DNA from: Pseudomonas sp. B28(2017) | GTDB taxonomy: Bacteria; Pseudomonadota; Gammaproteobacteria; Pseudomonadales; Pseudomonadaceae | DNA length: 64,000 nucleotides | NCBI RefSeq assembly: GCF_002113025.1 | Contig: NZ_NEJH01000001.1 | Span: 953,073-1,017,072, forward strand | Direction: 5' to 3' | In this document: positions 46,274-54,915 of the stretch, one piece after another | Numbering within the stretch: the stretch's first letter is position 1 | Layout of the letters: each line of letters begins with the position of its first letter | Notes under the pieces: model-generated | Seen by the model: the letters and a program-made list of their open reading frames with translations, nothing else | What the model was told of the DNA's origin: nothing | The model's database searches: none | Translations under genes and position numbers: made by a program

Positions 46274-46957
46274 ATGACCGCCGCCGTGAACCTACCCAAA
46301 CTTAACGCCCCCGACCTTGGTAACACGCCTTCGACCTCGGAAATCATCACCCGCCACCTGCGGGATGCGATTGTCGCCGGGCATTTTGCCGAGGATGAGC
46401 CGATCCGCCAGGACGACATCGCCCGCCAGTTCAATGTCAGCAAGATCCCGGTGCGCGAAGCTCTCAAGCGGCTGGAGGCCGAAGGGTTGGTGATGTTCCA
46501 GCGCAATCGCGGGGCGATGGTCACGCGGGTTTCCGATGCGGAACTGGCGCAGATGTTCGAAGTGCGGATGTTGCTGGAGGACAAGATTCTGCGCCTGGCC
46601 ATTCCGAACATGACCGAAGAGACCTTCGCCCGTGCCGAGCGCATCTGTCAGGAGTTCATCGGCGAGGATGATGTGGGGCGCTGGGCCGAGCTCAACTGGG
46701 AACTGCATTCCTGCCTGTACGAGCCGGCGCAGCGACCGTTTCTGGTCAGTCTGATCCGTTCGGTCAACGACAAGCTGGAGCGTTATCTACGCATGCAGAT
46801 GAGCTTGTCGGCCGGTAAGGAACGGGCCGATCACGAACACCGCGAGATCCTGGCGGCCTGCCGCGCCGGGGATGTGGACCTGGCAGTGAAGCTTCTGGAC
46901 GAGCACATTGCCGGCGTCTGCACGACCCTGTTCGAGCACCTGCCCCACACCCACTGA
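46274..46957 (+). CDS. GntR-family (FCD/FadR-type) transcriptional regulator
   Basis: 227 residues from the ATG at 46274. The N-terminal winged helix reads TSEIITRHLRDAIVAGHFAE, then RQDDIARQFNVSKIPVREALKRLEAEGLV. The C-terminal helical FCD domain has metal-binding candidates in FEVRMLLEDKILRLA, NWELHSCLYE and DHEHREILAACRAGD. FCD regulators usually bind small acids and repress nearby catabolic genes. A palindromic word shared by its own upstream region and the two following operons fits a local repressor. The true start could be later than 46274, but the HTH begins soon after. Confidence 0.92.
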   Translation: MTAAVNLPKLNAPDLGNTPSTSEIITRHLRDAIVAGHFAEDEPIRQDDIARQFNVSKIPVREALKRLEAEGLVMFQRNRGAMVTRVSDAELAQMFEVRMLLEDKILRLAIPNMTEETFARAERICQEFIGEDDVGRWAELNWELHSCLYEPAQRPFLVSLIRSVNDKLERYLRMQMSLSAGKERADHEHREILAACRAGDVDLAVKLLDEHIAGVCTTLFEHLPHTH

Positions 46958-46960
46958 CTT

Positions 46961-47285
46961 CGGCACCACTGACCCGCAGGTCGAAGGCTGGATGCTCGCG
47001 AAAATGCTCAAGCGTGCCGCTCGCACATGCCAGGGCTGGCCCGGCCCAATGGCATCCGTGCCTGGACCGGTTTGCGTGCCGCCAACCCCGACGGCTTGCC
47101 GCTGGTGGACCAACATCCACAACGTCAAGGCTTGTGGCTGGCAGTCGGTCACGAAGGACTGGGTGTAACCACCGCCCCCCGGCACCGCCGATTAACTGGT
47201 GGCGCAACTGTTCAACGAAACCGCGCCACTGGCCGCACAACCTTATCTGCCCCAGCGTTTTCTCGGAGAACCGGTCTATGCCTGA
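46961..47285 (+). pseudogene. Decayed C-terminus of a D-hydroxyproline-dehydrogenase-like FAD oxidoreductase
   Basis: The fragment reads LARPNGIRAWTGLRAANPDG then LPLVDQHPQRQGLWLAVGHE and GLGVTTAP. This is the FAD-domain C-terminus of HcnC/LhpB-type D-amino or D-hydroxyproline dehydrogenases. A frameshift occurs near 47021-47027, another in the C6 run at 47175-47180, and a TAA lies at 47193-47195. After that the original frame can be followed through LFNETAPLAAQPYLPQRFLG to TGA at 47283-47285. The N-terminal FAD motif is missing, so it is not functional. Confidence 0.8.
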
Positions 47286-47430
47286 ATTGTTGCTGGACGG
47301 CCACGCCCTGAAAGTCGCCGAAGGCACCAGCGTTGCCGCTGCCCTGGCGTTGGCCAGTGACGGCTGCACGCGCACCTCAGTCAGCGGTCAGCGCCGTGCG
47401 CCGCTGTGCGGCATGGGCATTTGTCAGGAG
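47278..47430 (+). pseudogene. Truncated HcnA-like 2Fe-2S ferredoxin subunit
   Basis: From the ATG at 47278, overlapping the previous frame by 8 bases, it reads MPELLLDGHALKVAEGTSVA, then APLCGMGICQE. The cysteine spacing is that of HcnA-like ferredoxin subunits of D-hydroxyproline dehydrogenase (CGMGICQEC). The frame is lost right after GICQE, before the second cysteine pair, where AraC-type sequence begins. This is a deletion junction. Confidence 0.75.
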
Positions 47431-47791
47431 TATCTCCCGCGACCTGCAATCGCCGCAGTCCAACCATCCGGCGTTCCAGAAACTCGCCACCGTGGATGCC
47501 CATATCCACCGCCACTTCGCCCGCTCCATCAGCCTCGCCGAACTGACTGCCATCGCTGGCTATTCCGTAGCGCAATTGGAGCGGCACTGCAAACGGGTGT
47601 TCCAACACACCCCACGGCAAATGATTCACAAGGCGCGCCTGGAAGAAGGTTCGCGGTTGTTACTGCACACCGAGTTGCCGATTACCGAGATTGCCTTGCG
47701 CTGTGGTTACACCGACCACAGTGCCTTCAGCCGGCAGTTTCGGGTGCTGACCCGTTTGTCGCCGAGTCAGTATCGCGATAACCAGCGCTGA
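47430..47791 (+). pseudogene. 3' fragment of an AraC-family regulator
   Basis: About 120 residues: ISRDLQSPQSNHPAFQKLAT, then SISLAELTAIAGYSVAQLER and ITEIALRCGYTDHSAFSRQF, the AraC two-HTH domain, ending at TGA 47789-47791. The ligand-binding N-terminus is absent. The frame opens inside the ferredoxin relic without a suitable ribosome site, so expression as a full regulator is unlikely. The trans-4-hydroxyproline cluster of P. aeruginosa carries an AraC regulator (LhpR), so this could be its remnant. Confidence 0.7.
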
Positions 47792-48036
47792 AGATCAAAA
47801 GATCGCAGGCTGCGCCAGCTCCTGCGCCGACCGCGTACACCCGCGATTAAAACGCCTGCCAGTGTTCCTTAAAGGGGCGCCCGCGCTACAGCTGCTCCCA
47901 TATGTAACACCTGTCCTCACTACCTTGGCGTCACCGCGCTACGGGTTGCAGCGCTACAAAAGCTCTAAGCCAAGGCCTGACAACTAATTCACCCCTCGGA
48001 CTGGAAATAGGCACGCTGATTGCTATTGTTAATATC

Positions 48037-48047
48037 GTATACGAAAT
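48037..48047 (+). promoter_or_regulatory. Putative operator, site 2 (upstream of the ABC/AcnX operon)
   Basis: GTATACGAAAT in the context ATCGTATACGAAATC, a partly palindromic site 45 bases before the start of the binding-protein gene. A second, partial copy (ATACGATATT) follows within 10 bases. The remaining 47792-48036 stretch shows only a common Pseudomonas intergenic pattern (AAAGATCGCAGGCTGCGCCA) and no gene. Confidence 0.65.
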
Positions 48048-48091
48048 CCCCAATACGATATTCAACAGCACTTCACATCAACGAGGCCTCT

Positions 48092-48910
48092 ATGAAAAAC
48101 CCCGCATTTGCCGTAGCCCTCAGCGCTGTTCTCAGTACCTCCTTTATCGCCACTGCCCAAGCCGACAAGCTCGACGACATCATCGGTTCGGGCAAGCTGC
48201 GCTGCGCCGTGACCCTGGACTTCCCGCCCATGGGCTTTCGCGATGCCAGCAACTCGCCGGCCGGCTTCGATGTGGACTATTGCCGCGACCTGGCGAAGAT
48301 CCTCGGGGTCGAGGCCGAAGTGGTGGAAACGCCGTTCCCGGATCGCATTCCGGCACTGGTCTCCGGACGGGCTGACGTGATCGTCGCGTCCACCTCCGAC
48401 ACCCTCGAACGCGCCAAGACCGTTGGCCTGACCGTGCCCTACTTTGCCTTCCAGATGGTGGTACTGACCCGCGACGACACCAGCATCAACAGCTTCGACG
48501 ACCTCAAGGGCAAAGCAGTGGGCAACACCAGCGGCACCTATGAGGCCATCGCCCTGGAGAAAGACGTGAAGAACTGGGGCTCGGGCAGTTTCCGAGCCTA
48601 CCAGTCGCAGAGCGATACCCTGCTAGCCGTTGCCCAAGGCCACATCGATGCCACTGTGGTCACCAACACCGTGGCCGCCGCCACCCTCAAGTCGGGCAAA
48701 TACAAAAACCTGAAAGTCGCCGGTAACGCCCCGTACGTCATCGACTACGTGTCCCTGGGTGCCAAGCGCAGCGAGTACGGCCTGCTCAACTACCTCAACC
48801 TGTTCGTCAACCAACAAGTGCGCACCGGTCGCTACAAGGAGCTGTTCGTTAAATGGGTCGGCACCGAGATCTCGCCGACCAACCTGACCGTGCCTCAGGT
48901 CTATTACTGA
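48092..48910 (+). CDS. ABC transporter periplasmic binding protein, amino-acid (PAAT) family
   Basis: 272 residues from MKNPAFAVALSAVL at 48092. Signal peptide cut near AQA. The mature part has LDDIIGSGKLRCAVTLDFPP and GFDVDYCRDLAKILGVEAEV, the type II SBP_bac_3 fold of polar and cyclic amino-acid uptake systems. It is the first gene of the operon and pairs with two permeases and an ATPase. A hydroxyproline or similar ligand is inferred from the enzymes around it. Confidence 0.92.
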   Translation: MKNPAFAVALSAVLSTSFIATAQADKLDDIIGSGKLRCAVTLDFPPMGFRDASNSPAGFDVDYCRDLAKILGVEAEVVETPFPDRIPALVSGRADVIVASTSDTLERAKTVGLTVPYFAFQMVVLTRDDTSINSFDDLKGKAVGNTSGTYEAIALEKDVKNWGSGSFRAYQSQSDTLLAVAQGHIDATVVTNTVAAATLKSGKYKNLKVAGNAPYVIDYVSLGAKRSEYGLLNYLNLFVNQQVRTGRYKELFVKWVGTEISPTNLTVPQVYY

Positions 48911-48911
48911 G

Positions 48912-50699
48912 ATGTCCGGCATGCCTAGGCCAATTTCTCTGACCGGGCGCAGCCTGGTGGCGGGTGCCGCGCAAGGCGCCCTGCTGTTCGCCGATGTCGG
49001 CTTGAGTTTCTGGGGTGGGGTCGATCCCTGCACGGGTGAAGTCATCGACCGCCATCACCCGCTCAGTGGCCAACACCTGGCCGGCCGCGTGCTGGCGATT
49101 CCCAGTGGTCGCGGCTCGTGCACCGGCAGCAGTGTGTTGATGGAACTGATCAGCAACGGCCATGCACCGGCGGCATTGGTGCTGGCCGAAGCCGACGAGA
49201 TCCTGACCTTGGGCGTGCTGGTGGCGCAGACCATTTTTGCCCGTTCCCTGCCGGTGCTGTGCATCGGTCGGGAGGCCTTCGCCGCCTTGCGCGGCCAGGC
49301 CTTCGCCCGGGTCGAAAATACAACGCTGAGCCTGTTCGATCACCTGCCTGGCGACGCCTGGCAGGCGCTCGACAGCCCATTACCAAACACTGACAGCACC
49401 GCCTCGATCAGGCTCACCGAGCACGATCGGGCGCTGCTCGATGGTCGGCATGGCAAGGCCGCGCAAATGGCCATGCAGATCGTCCTGCGTATGGCCGAAC
49501 TGCAGGGTGCCGAGCACTTGGTGGATGTCACTCAAGCACACATCGACGGCTGCATTTACACCGGACCGGCGAGCCTGCGCTTTGCCGGGCAACTGGTGCA
49601 ATGGGGAGCAAAAGTGCGAGTGCCCACCACCCTCAATTCAATTTCCGTCGACCAGCGCCGTTGGCGCGAACTGGGTATCGACCCGGCACTGGGTGAACCG
49701 GCCAGTGCCTTGGGCGATGCCTATATGGCGATGGGTGCACAGCTCAGTTTCACTTGCGCGCCGTACCTGCTCGACACTGCACCGAAGGCTGGCGAGCAAA
49801 TCGTCTGGGCGGAATCCAACGCAGTGGTCTACGCCAACAGCGTGCTCGGTGCACGCACCCTGAAATACCCGGATTACCTGGACATCAGCATCGCCCTCAC
49901 CGGTCGCGCCCCGCTGATCGGCTGCCACCTGGACGCGCAACGCAAGGCCCGGTTGCAGTTCGAGTTGCCTTCCCTCGGTGAACTGGACGATGCCTTCTAC
50001 CCGCTGCTGGGTTACCACATTGGTGCCCTGGCCGGCAGTCGCGTGCCGCTGGTGCTGGGACTGGAAAACCGCAAGCCGAGCCTGGACGACCTCAAAGCCT
50101 TTGGTGCGGCCTTCGCCACCACCTCTGCGGCGCCACTGTTCCACATCGCCGGGGTCACCCCGGAAGCCATTGACCCGGCGCAGGTGCTGGATGTGGACAC
50201 TTCCATTCCCGTGGAAAAAATCCGCCTGAAGGATCTGCTGTCGAGTTGGCGCGAACTCAACAGTGCTCGCGATAACCGGGTGGATGTGGTGTCGCTGGGT
50301 AACCCGCACTTTTCCCTCAGCGAGTTCGCTCACCTGGCACGACTGTGCCGCGGACGACAAAGACACCCGGATGTGGTGCTTGCCATCACCTGCGGCCGTG
50401 CCGTTCTGGAGCAGGCCCGCGAGGCCGGGCACATCGCCGTGATCGAAGCTTTTGGCGCGACCCTGGTCACCGACACCTGCTGGTGCATGCTCGGCGAACC
50501 CGTAATCCCTCCGGCAGCTAAAACCCTGATGACCAACTCGGGCAAATACGCCCACTACGCACCGGGCCTGGTCGGCCGCAAGGTGCACTTCGCCAGCCTT
50601 GCCGAATGCGTCGACACGGCCTGTACCGCAATGGCCAGCGGACGTTTGCCGGCCTGGTTACAACCTGCTGCCCTACTGGAGAGCCCTGCGCATGTTTGA
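48912..50699 (+). CDS. Aconitase X (AcnX)-family dehydratase, probable cis-3-hydroxy-L-proline dehydratase type
   Basis: 595 residues combining an N-terminal swivel domain (GEVIDRHHPLSGQHLAGRVL and PSGRGSCTGSSVLME) with the large AcnX domain (RMAELQGAEHLVDVTQAHID, GLENRKPSLDDLKAFGAAFA and CWCMLGEPVIPP). Family knowledge: characterised AcnX enzymes dehydrate cis-3-hydroxy-L-proline to delta1-pyrroline-2-carboxylate and need a metal or Fe-S site from conserved cysteines. Candidates here are in FTCAPYLLD, ITCGRAVLE and DTCWCML. It starts 1 base after the binding-protein stop and overlaps the next gene. The substrate is inferred from the family and the reductase downstream. Confidence 0.85.
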   Translation: MSGMPRPISLTGRSLVAGAAQGALLFADVGLSFWGGVDPCTGEVIDRHHPLSGQHLAGRVLAIPSGRGSCTGSSVLMELISNGHAPAALVLAEADEILTLGVLVAQTIFARSLPVLCIGREAFAALRGQAFARVENTTLSLFDHLPGDAWQALDSPLPNTDSTASIRLTEHDRALLDGRHGKAAQMAMQIVLRMAELQGAEHLVDVTQAHIDGCIYTGPASLRFAGQLVQWGAKVRVPTTLNSISVDQRRWRELGIDPALGEPASALGDAYMAMGAQLSFTCAPYLLDTAPKAGEQIVWAESNAVVYANSVLGARTLKYPDYLDISIALTGRAPLIGCHLDAQRKARLQFELPSLGELDDAFYPLLGYHIGALAGSRVPLVLGLENRKPSLDDLKAFGAAFATTSAAPLFHIAGVTPEAIDPAQVLDVDTSIPVEKIRLKDLLSSWRELNSARDNRVDVVSLGNPHFSLSEFAHLARLCRGRQRHPDVVLAITCGRAVLEQAREAGHIAVIEAFGATLVTDTCWCMLGEPVIPPAAKTLMTNSGKYAHYAPGLVGRKVHFASLAECVDTACTAMASGRLPAWLQPAALLESPAHV

Positions 50700-51357
50700 C
50701 TACAGCTTCCAATGGCGTTCCGCCTTGCGCGCCCTGCCGGACATGCTTGCCGGTGCCATCGTCACCTTCGAAACCGCCGCACTGTCGATGATCTTCGGCG
50801 TGCTGATCGCCCTGGCCCTGACGGTGATGCGCGAGGCCAAACACCCATTTCTGCGCGGGTTTGGCAACGGTTGGGTGTCGATTGCCCGCAACACCCCATC
50901 GCTGTTCCAGATCTACATCCTCTACTTCGGCCTCGGCTCACTGAACCTGCACGTCAGTTCCTGGTTCGCCCTGCTGGCCGGGATCACCTTCAACAATGCC
51001 GGGTATCTGGCGGAGAATTTTCGCGGCGGCCTCAAGGCCGTGCCAGACACGCAGGTGCGTGCGGCGCGTTCCCTCGGCATGAGTGCCTTCCAGGCCTACC
51101 GCATGATCATCGTCCCGCAACTGCTGCGGATCGTGTTCTACCCGCTGACCAATCAGATGGTCTGGGCGGTGTTGATGACGTCGCTGGGGGTGATCGTCGG
51201 GCTAAACAATGACCTGACCGGTGTGACCCAGGAATTCAACGTCAAAACCTTCCGCACCTTCGAGTATTTCGCCATCGCAGCGGTGCTGTATTACTTGATT
51301 GCCAAGGCGATCGTCGCGGCAGCCCGGCTGATGGCCTGGCGGTTGTTCCGTTACTGA
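50692..51357 (+). CDS. ABC transporter permease (PAAT, HisM/GlnP type)
   Basis: 221 residues from MFDYSFQWRSALRALPDM at 50692, overlapping the AcnX stop by 8 bases. Four to five membrane helices. The EAA loop, NNAGYLAENFRGGLKAVPDT then QVRAARSLGMSAFQAYRM, matches amino-acid ABC permeases. It forms a heterodimer with the next gene. Confidence 0.92.
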   Translation: MFDYSFQWRSALRALPDMLAGAIVTFETAALSMIFGVLIALALTVMREAKHPFLRGFGNGWVSIARNTPSLFQIYILYFGLGSLNLHVSSWFALLAGITFNNAGYLAENFRGGLKAVPDTQVRAARSLGMSAFQAYRMIIVPQLLRIVFYPLTNQMVWAVLMTSLGVIVGLNNDLTGVTQEFNVKTFRTFEYFAIAAVLYYLIAKAIVAAARLMAWRLFRY

Positions 51358-51367
51358 GGAGCTGTCC

Positions 51368-52018
51368 ATGTTTTCCACCGATTTTTCCTCGAATGACCTG
51401 ATGTTCCTGCTCAACGGTGCGTGGGTCACGATGCAACTGACGTTCTGGTCGATCATTCTCGGCTCCTTGGCCGGGTTGTTCTTCGGCCTGCTGCGGGCCT
51501 TGTTGCCACGGGCCAGCTGGCCGTTGGCCTGGGTGCTGGACGTGTTTCGCAGCGTGCCGTTGCTGATCCAGTTCGTACTGTTCAACTCACTCAAAAGCAT
51601 CATCGGTTTGAACATCAGCGCCTTTGGCGTCGGCTGCATTGTGTTGGGGGTTTACGCTGCGGCGTACTTCACCGAGATCGTGCGTGCCGGCGTGCTGGCG
51701 GTGCCGTTCACCGTACGCCGGGCCAGCCGTTCGCTGGGGTTGAGCTTCTTGCAGGACTTGCGCTGGATCGTCCTGCCGATGGCCACCCGAATAGCGTTCC
51801 CCGGCTGGCTGAACCTGGTGCTCGGTGTAATGAAAGACACCGCGCTGGTGATGTGGATCGGCATCGTCGAACTGCTGCGCGCCTCGCAAACCATCGTCAC
51901 CCGCATCCAGGAACCGTTGCTGGTGCTGTGCATCGCGGGCCTTATCTACTACGTCATGAGCCTGGTGGTCGCACGCCTGGGCGCTCGTCTGGAAAGAAGG
52001 TGGCAAGAAAATGATTGA
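51368..52018 (+). CDS. ABC transporter permease (PAAT, second subunit)
   Basis: 216 residues. Five membrane helices are predicted. AAYFTEIVRAGVLAVPFTVR then RASRSLGLSFLQDLRWIVLP is the EAA loop. It begins 10 bases after the first permease, behind GAGGAG, and overlaps the ATPase start by 8 bases. Confidence 0.92.
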   Translation: MFSTDFSSNDLMFLLNGAWVTMQLTFWSIILGSLAGLFFGLLRALLPRASWPLAWVLDVFRSVPLLIQFVLFNSLKSIIGLNISAFGVGCIVLGVYAAAYFTEIVRAGVLAVPFTVRRASRSLGLSFLQDLRWIVLPMATRIAFPGWLNLVLGVMKDTALVMWIGIVELLRASQTIVTRIQEPLLVLCIAGLIYYVMSLVVARLGARLERRWQEND

Positions 52019-52733
52019 GATCGACAACGTACATAAATCCTTCGGCAACCTCGAAGTGGTCAAGGGCGTCAACCTGACGGTGAACAAGGGCGAAGTGGTG
52101 TCGATCATCGGCGGCTCCGGCTCCGGCAAATCGACCTTGCTGATGTGCATCAACGGCCTGGAACCGATCCAGAAAGGCAACATCCGCGTTGACGGCGTCG
52201 AGGTCCATCACAGCGCCACCGACCTCAATCGCCTGCGGCAGAAAATCGGCATTGTATTCCAGCAATGGAATGCCTTCCCGCACCTGACGGTGCTGGAAAA
52301 CGTCATGCTCGCGCCGCGCAAAGTGCTGGGTAAAAGCAAGGCTGAAGCTGAAGAGCTAGCGGTGAAGCAACTGACCCACGTCGGTCTGGGCGACAAGCTC
52401 AAGACCTTCCCTGGCAAGCTGTCCGGTGGACAGCAACAACGCATGGCCATCGCCCGCGCCCTGGCCATGTCACCGGACTACATGCTGTTTGACGAAGCCA
52501 CCTCAGCCCTCGACCCGCAGTTGGTAGGTGAAGTGCTGGACACCATGCGCATGCTCGCCGAAGACGGCATGACCATGGTGTTGGTGACCCACGAAATCCG
52601 CTTTGCCCGGGACGTGTCCGACCGTGTGGCGTTCTTCCGCAATGGCCTGGTGCATGAGATTGGTTCCCCGGATCAGGTGATTGGCAATCCGGTGCGTGCG
52701 GAAACTGCAGAGTTTCTGAAATCAGTGAAATAG
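52011..52733 (+). CDS. ABC transporter ATPase (PAAT family)
   Basis: 240 residues. Walker A GGSGSGKSTLLM near residue 36, Q-loop VFQQWNAFPHLT, signature LSGGQQQRMAIARALA, Walker B MLFDEATSALDPQ and H-loop VTHEIRFA are all present. It energises the importer encoded by the three preceding transport genes. Confidence 0.95.
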   Translation: MIEIDNVHKSFGNLEVVKGVNLTVNKGEVVSIIGGSGSGKSTLLMCINGLEPIQKGNIRVDGVEVHHSATDLNRLRQKIGIVFQQWNAFPHLTVLENVMLAPRKVLGKSKAEAEELAVKQLTHVGLGDKLKTFPGKLSGGQQQRMAIARALAMSPDYMLFDEATSALDPQLVGEVLDTMRMLAEDGMTMVLVTHEIRFARDVSDRVAFFRNGLVHEIGSPDQVIGNPVRAETAEFLKSVK

Positions 52734-52770
52734 CGACTGAGGCCTTCACAGGCGAAACAAGGAGCAAACC

Positions 52771-53799
52771 ATGCGTTCATCAAAAGTCATTCATGTCGTC
52801 AGTTGCCACGCCGAAGGCGAAGTCGGCGACGTGATCGTGGGCGGTGTCGCCCCGCCGCCCGGCGCCACAGTGTGGGAACAGTCGCGCTGGATCGCCCGGG
52901 ACGAAACCCTGCGCAACTTCGTCCTCAACGAACCCCGCGGCGGCGTGTTCCGCCACGTCAACCTGCTGGTTCCAGCCAAGGACCCACGGGCGCAGATGGC
53001 CTGGATCATCATGGAGCCGGCGGACACCCCGCCGATGTCCGGCTCCAACTCGTTGTGCGTCGCCACCGTATTGCTCGACAGCGGCATCCTGCCCATGACC
53101 GAGCCGCAAACCCGCCTGGTGCTGGAAGCGCCCGGCGGCCTGATCGAAGCCGTGGCCGACTGCCGGGATGGCAAGGTGCAACGGGTGGAAGTGAAAAACG
53201 TGCCGTCCTTCGCTGATCGACTGGATGCGTGGATTGAAGTCGAAGGCATCGGCTCGCTGAAGGTTGACACCGCTTATGGTGGCGACAGTTTTGTGATTGC
53301 CGATGCCAAAGGCCTGGGTTTCTCCATCCGCCCGGATGAAGCGGCCGATCTGGTGGCGGTCGGGCTGAAGATCACTCGAGCGGCCAACGAACAACTGGGC
53401 TTCGTGCATCCGCTGAATCCCGAGTGGTCGCACATTTCCTTCTGCCAGATCGCCGCGCCGATCGTCCATGAGAACGGGATCGCCACCGGCGCCAATGCGG
53501 TGGTGATTCAACCGGGCAAGATCGACCGCTCCCCCACCGGCACTGGTTGCTCGGCGCGCATGGCGGTGTTGCAGGCCAAAGGCTTGATGCAGGTTGGCGA
53601 GCGCTTTGTCGGCCGTTCGATCATCGGCTCCGAGTTCCACTGCCGCATTGATTCGTTGACCGAAGTCGCCGGCCGCGCCGCGATTTACCCGTGCATTTCC
53701 GGCCGGGCGTGGATCACCGGCACCCATCAATTGCTGCTCGACCCAAGCGATCCGTGGCCACAAGGCTATCGCCTGTCCGACACTTGGCCCGGCGCCTGA
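52771..53799 (+). CDS. Proline racemase-family enzyme with Ser90/Thr256 at the catalytic-cysteine positions
   Basis: 342 residues, the usual length. The diaminopimelate-epimerase-like fold is shown by [16 protein letters not shown] (residues 87-102) and [17 protein letters not shown] (251-267). In racemases and 4-hydroxyproline epimerases these read MCGH and DRSPCGTG, with Cys at both places. trans-3-hydroxy-L-proline dehydratases keep the first Cys and have Thr at the second. Here the first is Ser90 and the second Thr256, while a Cys (260) lies four residues later. So neither simple racemase nor the known dehydratase chemistry is certain. It is the last gene of the ABC/AcnX operon, 37 bases after the ATPase with GGAG before its ATG. 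Confidence 0.85.
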   Translation: MRSSKVIHVVSCHAEGEVGDVIVGGVAPPPGATVWEQSRWIARDETLRNFVLNEPRGGVFRHVNLLVPAKDPRAQMAWIIMEPADTPPMSGSNSLCVATVLLDSGILPMTEPQTRLVLEAPGGLIEAVADCRDGKVQRVEVKNVPSFADRLDAWIEVEGIGSLKVDTAYGGDSFVIADAKGLGFSIRPDEAADLVAVGLKITRAANEQLGFVHPLNPEWSHISFCQIAAPIVHENGIATGANAVVIQPGKIDRSPTGTGCSARMAVLQAKGLMQVGERFVGRSIIGSEFHCRIDSLTEVAGRAAIYPCISGRAWITGTHQLLLDPSDPWPQGYRLSDTWPGA

Positions 53800-53889
53800 T
53801 CACGCAATCCCTGCCCCCAGACCATCGGCCAGTAACCCCCTCCTGAAAACCATAAGAAGCACTAGCCGAGCATTGTCATTTTAAACACC

Positions 53890-53900
53890 GTATACGAAAT
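53890..53900 (+). promoter_or_regulatory. Putative operator, site 3 (upstream of the DapA-like gene)
   Basis: GTATACGAAAT in the context CCGTATACGAAATAC. It lies 24 bases before the start codon and shares 12 bases (CGTATACGAAAT) with site 2. Confidence 0.65.
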
Positions 53901-53924
53901 ACAATTAACGAATCGGAGACAACA

Positions 53925-54842
53925 ATGAGCAAACGCATTAACTGGAGTGGCGTCTTCCCAGCGGTGACCACTCAATTCAACGATGACTACTCTATCAACC
54001 TGGAAAAAACCCATCAGGTGATTTCCAACGTGATTCGCGACGGCGTGTCGGGCCTGGTGGTCTGCGGCTCGGTGGGTGAAAACACCTCGCTGACCGCCGA
54101 AGAGAAAATCGCCGTGACTGAAGTCGCTGTCGATGCCGCTCGTGGACGCGTACCGGTGATTTGCGGCGTGGCCGAGTTCACCAGCATTCAAGCGGCCAAG
54201 GTCGCCAATGCCGTACGCCGGGTCGGCGTCGATGGCGTGATGTTGATGCCGGCGCTGGTCTACGGTTCCAAGCCGTTCGAGACCGCCGAGCATTACCGCT
54301 ACGTGGCGAAAAACGCCGACGTGCCGCTGATGGTCTACAACAACCCACCTATCTATAAGAACGACGTCACCCCGGACATCCTGATTTCCCTGGCCGACTG
54401 CGACAACGTGGTGTGCTTCAAGGATTCTTCCGGCGACACCCGCCGCTTCATCGACGTGCGCAACGAAGTCGGTGACCGTTTCGTGCTGTTCGCCGGCCTC
54501 GACGACGTGGTGCTGGAAAGCATCGCCGTGGGTGCCGAAGGTTGGGTCTCGGGCATGTCCAACGTGTTCCCGAAAGAAGGAGAAACCATCTTCCGCCTGG
54601 CCAAGGCCGGTCGTTTCGCCGAAGCCATGCCGATCTACGAATGGCTGATGCCGATCCTGCACCTCGATGCCCGTGCCGACCTGGTGCAGTGCATCAAGCT
54701 GTGTGAAGCCATCGCCGGTCGCGGCAGCGCCTTGACCCGTCCGCCACGCCTGGCCCTGCCGGAAGCCGACCGCGTATTTGTCGAGCAGATCATGGCCAAA
54801 GCGTTGGCCAACCGCCCGGAACTACCGGACGTCGGTCTCTGA
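53925..54842 (+). CDS. DapA/DHDPS-family Schiff-base lyase
   Basis: 305 residues, TIM-barrel lyase family. The Schiff-base lysine is Lys166 (VVCFKDSSGD), the catalytic tyrosine Tyr138 (LMVYNNPPIY), and the phosphate-like loop is GSVGENTSL. The family includes dihydrodipicolinate synthase, KDG aldolase and the pyrroline-4-hydroxy-2-carboxylate deaminase (LhpC) of 4-hydroxyproline catabolism. LhpC fits the neighbourhood, but sequence alone cannot decide. It has its own operator match and a terminator. Confidence 0.88.
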   Translation: MSKRINWSGVFPAVTTQFNDDYSINLEKTHQVISNVIRDGVSGLVVCGSVGENTSLTAEEKIAVTEVAVDAARGRVPVICGVAEFTSIQAAKVANAVRRVGVDGVMLMPALVYGSKPFETAEHYRYVAKNADVPLMVYNNPPIYKNDVTPDILISLADCDNVVCFKDSSGDTRRFIDVRNEVGDRFVLFAGLDDVVLESIAVGAEGWVSGMSNVFPKEGETIFRLAKAGRFAEAMPIYEWLMPILHLDARADLVQCIKLCEAIAGRGSALTRPPRLALPEADRVFVEQIMAKALANRPELPDVGL

Positions 54843-54851
54843 GTGATTGCC

Positions 54852-54892
54852 GAACGGGCCTTTACTGGCCCCGCCCGGATGCCCGTTTTTTT
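54852..54892 (+). terminator. Rho-independent terminator after the DapA-like gene
   Basis: AACGGGC and GCCCGTT pair across a 20-base interval that also contains smaller GC pairing, followed by seven T. It separates the gene from the transporter gene. Confidence 0.8.
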
Positions 54893-54915
54893 GCGCCTTA
54901 ACAAGGTACGTCAGC

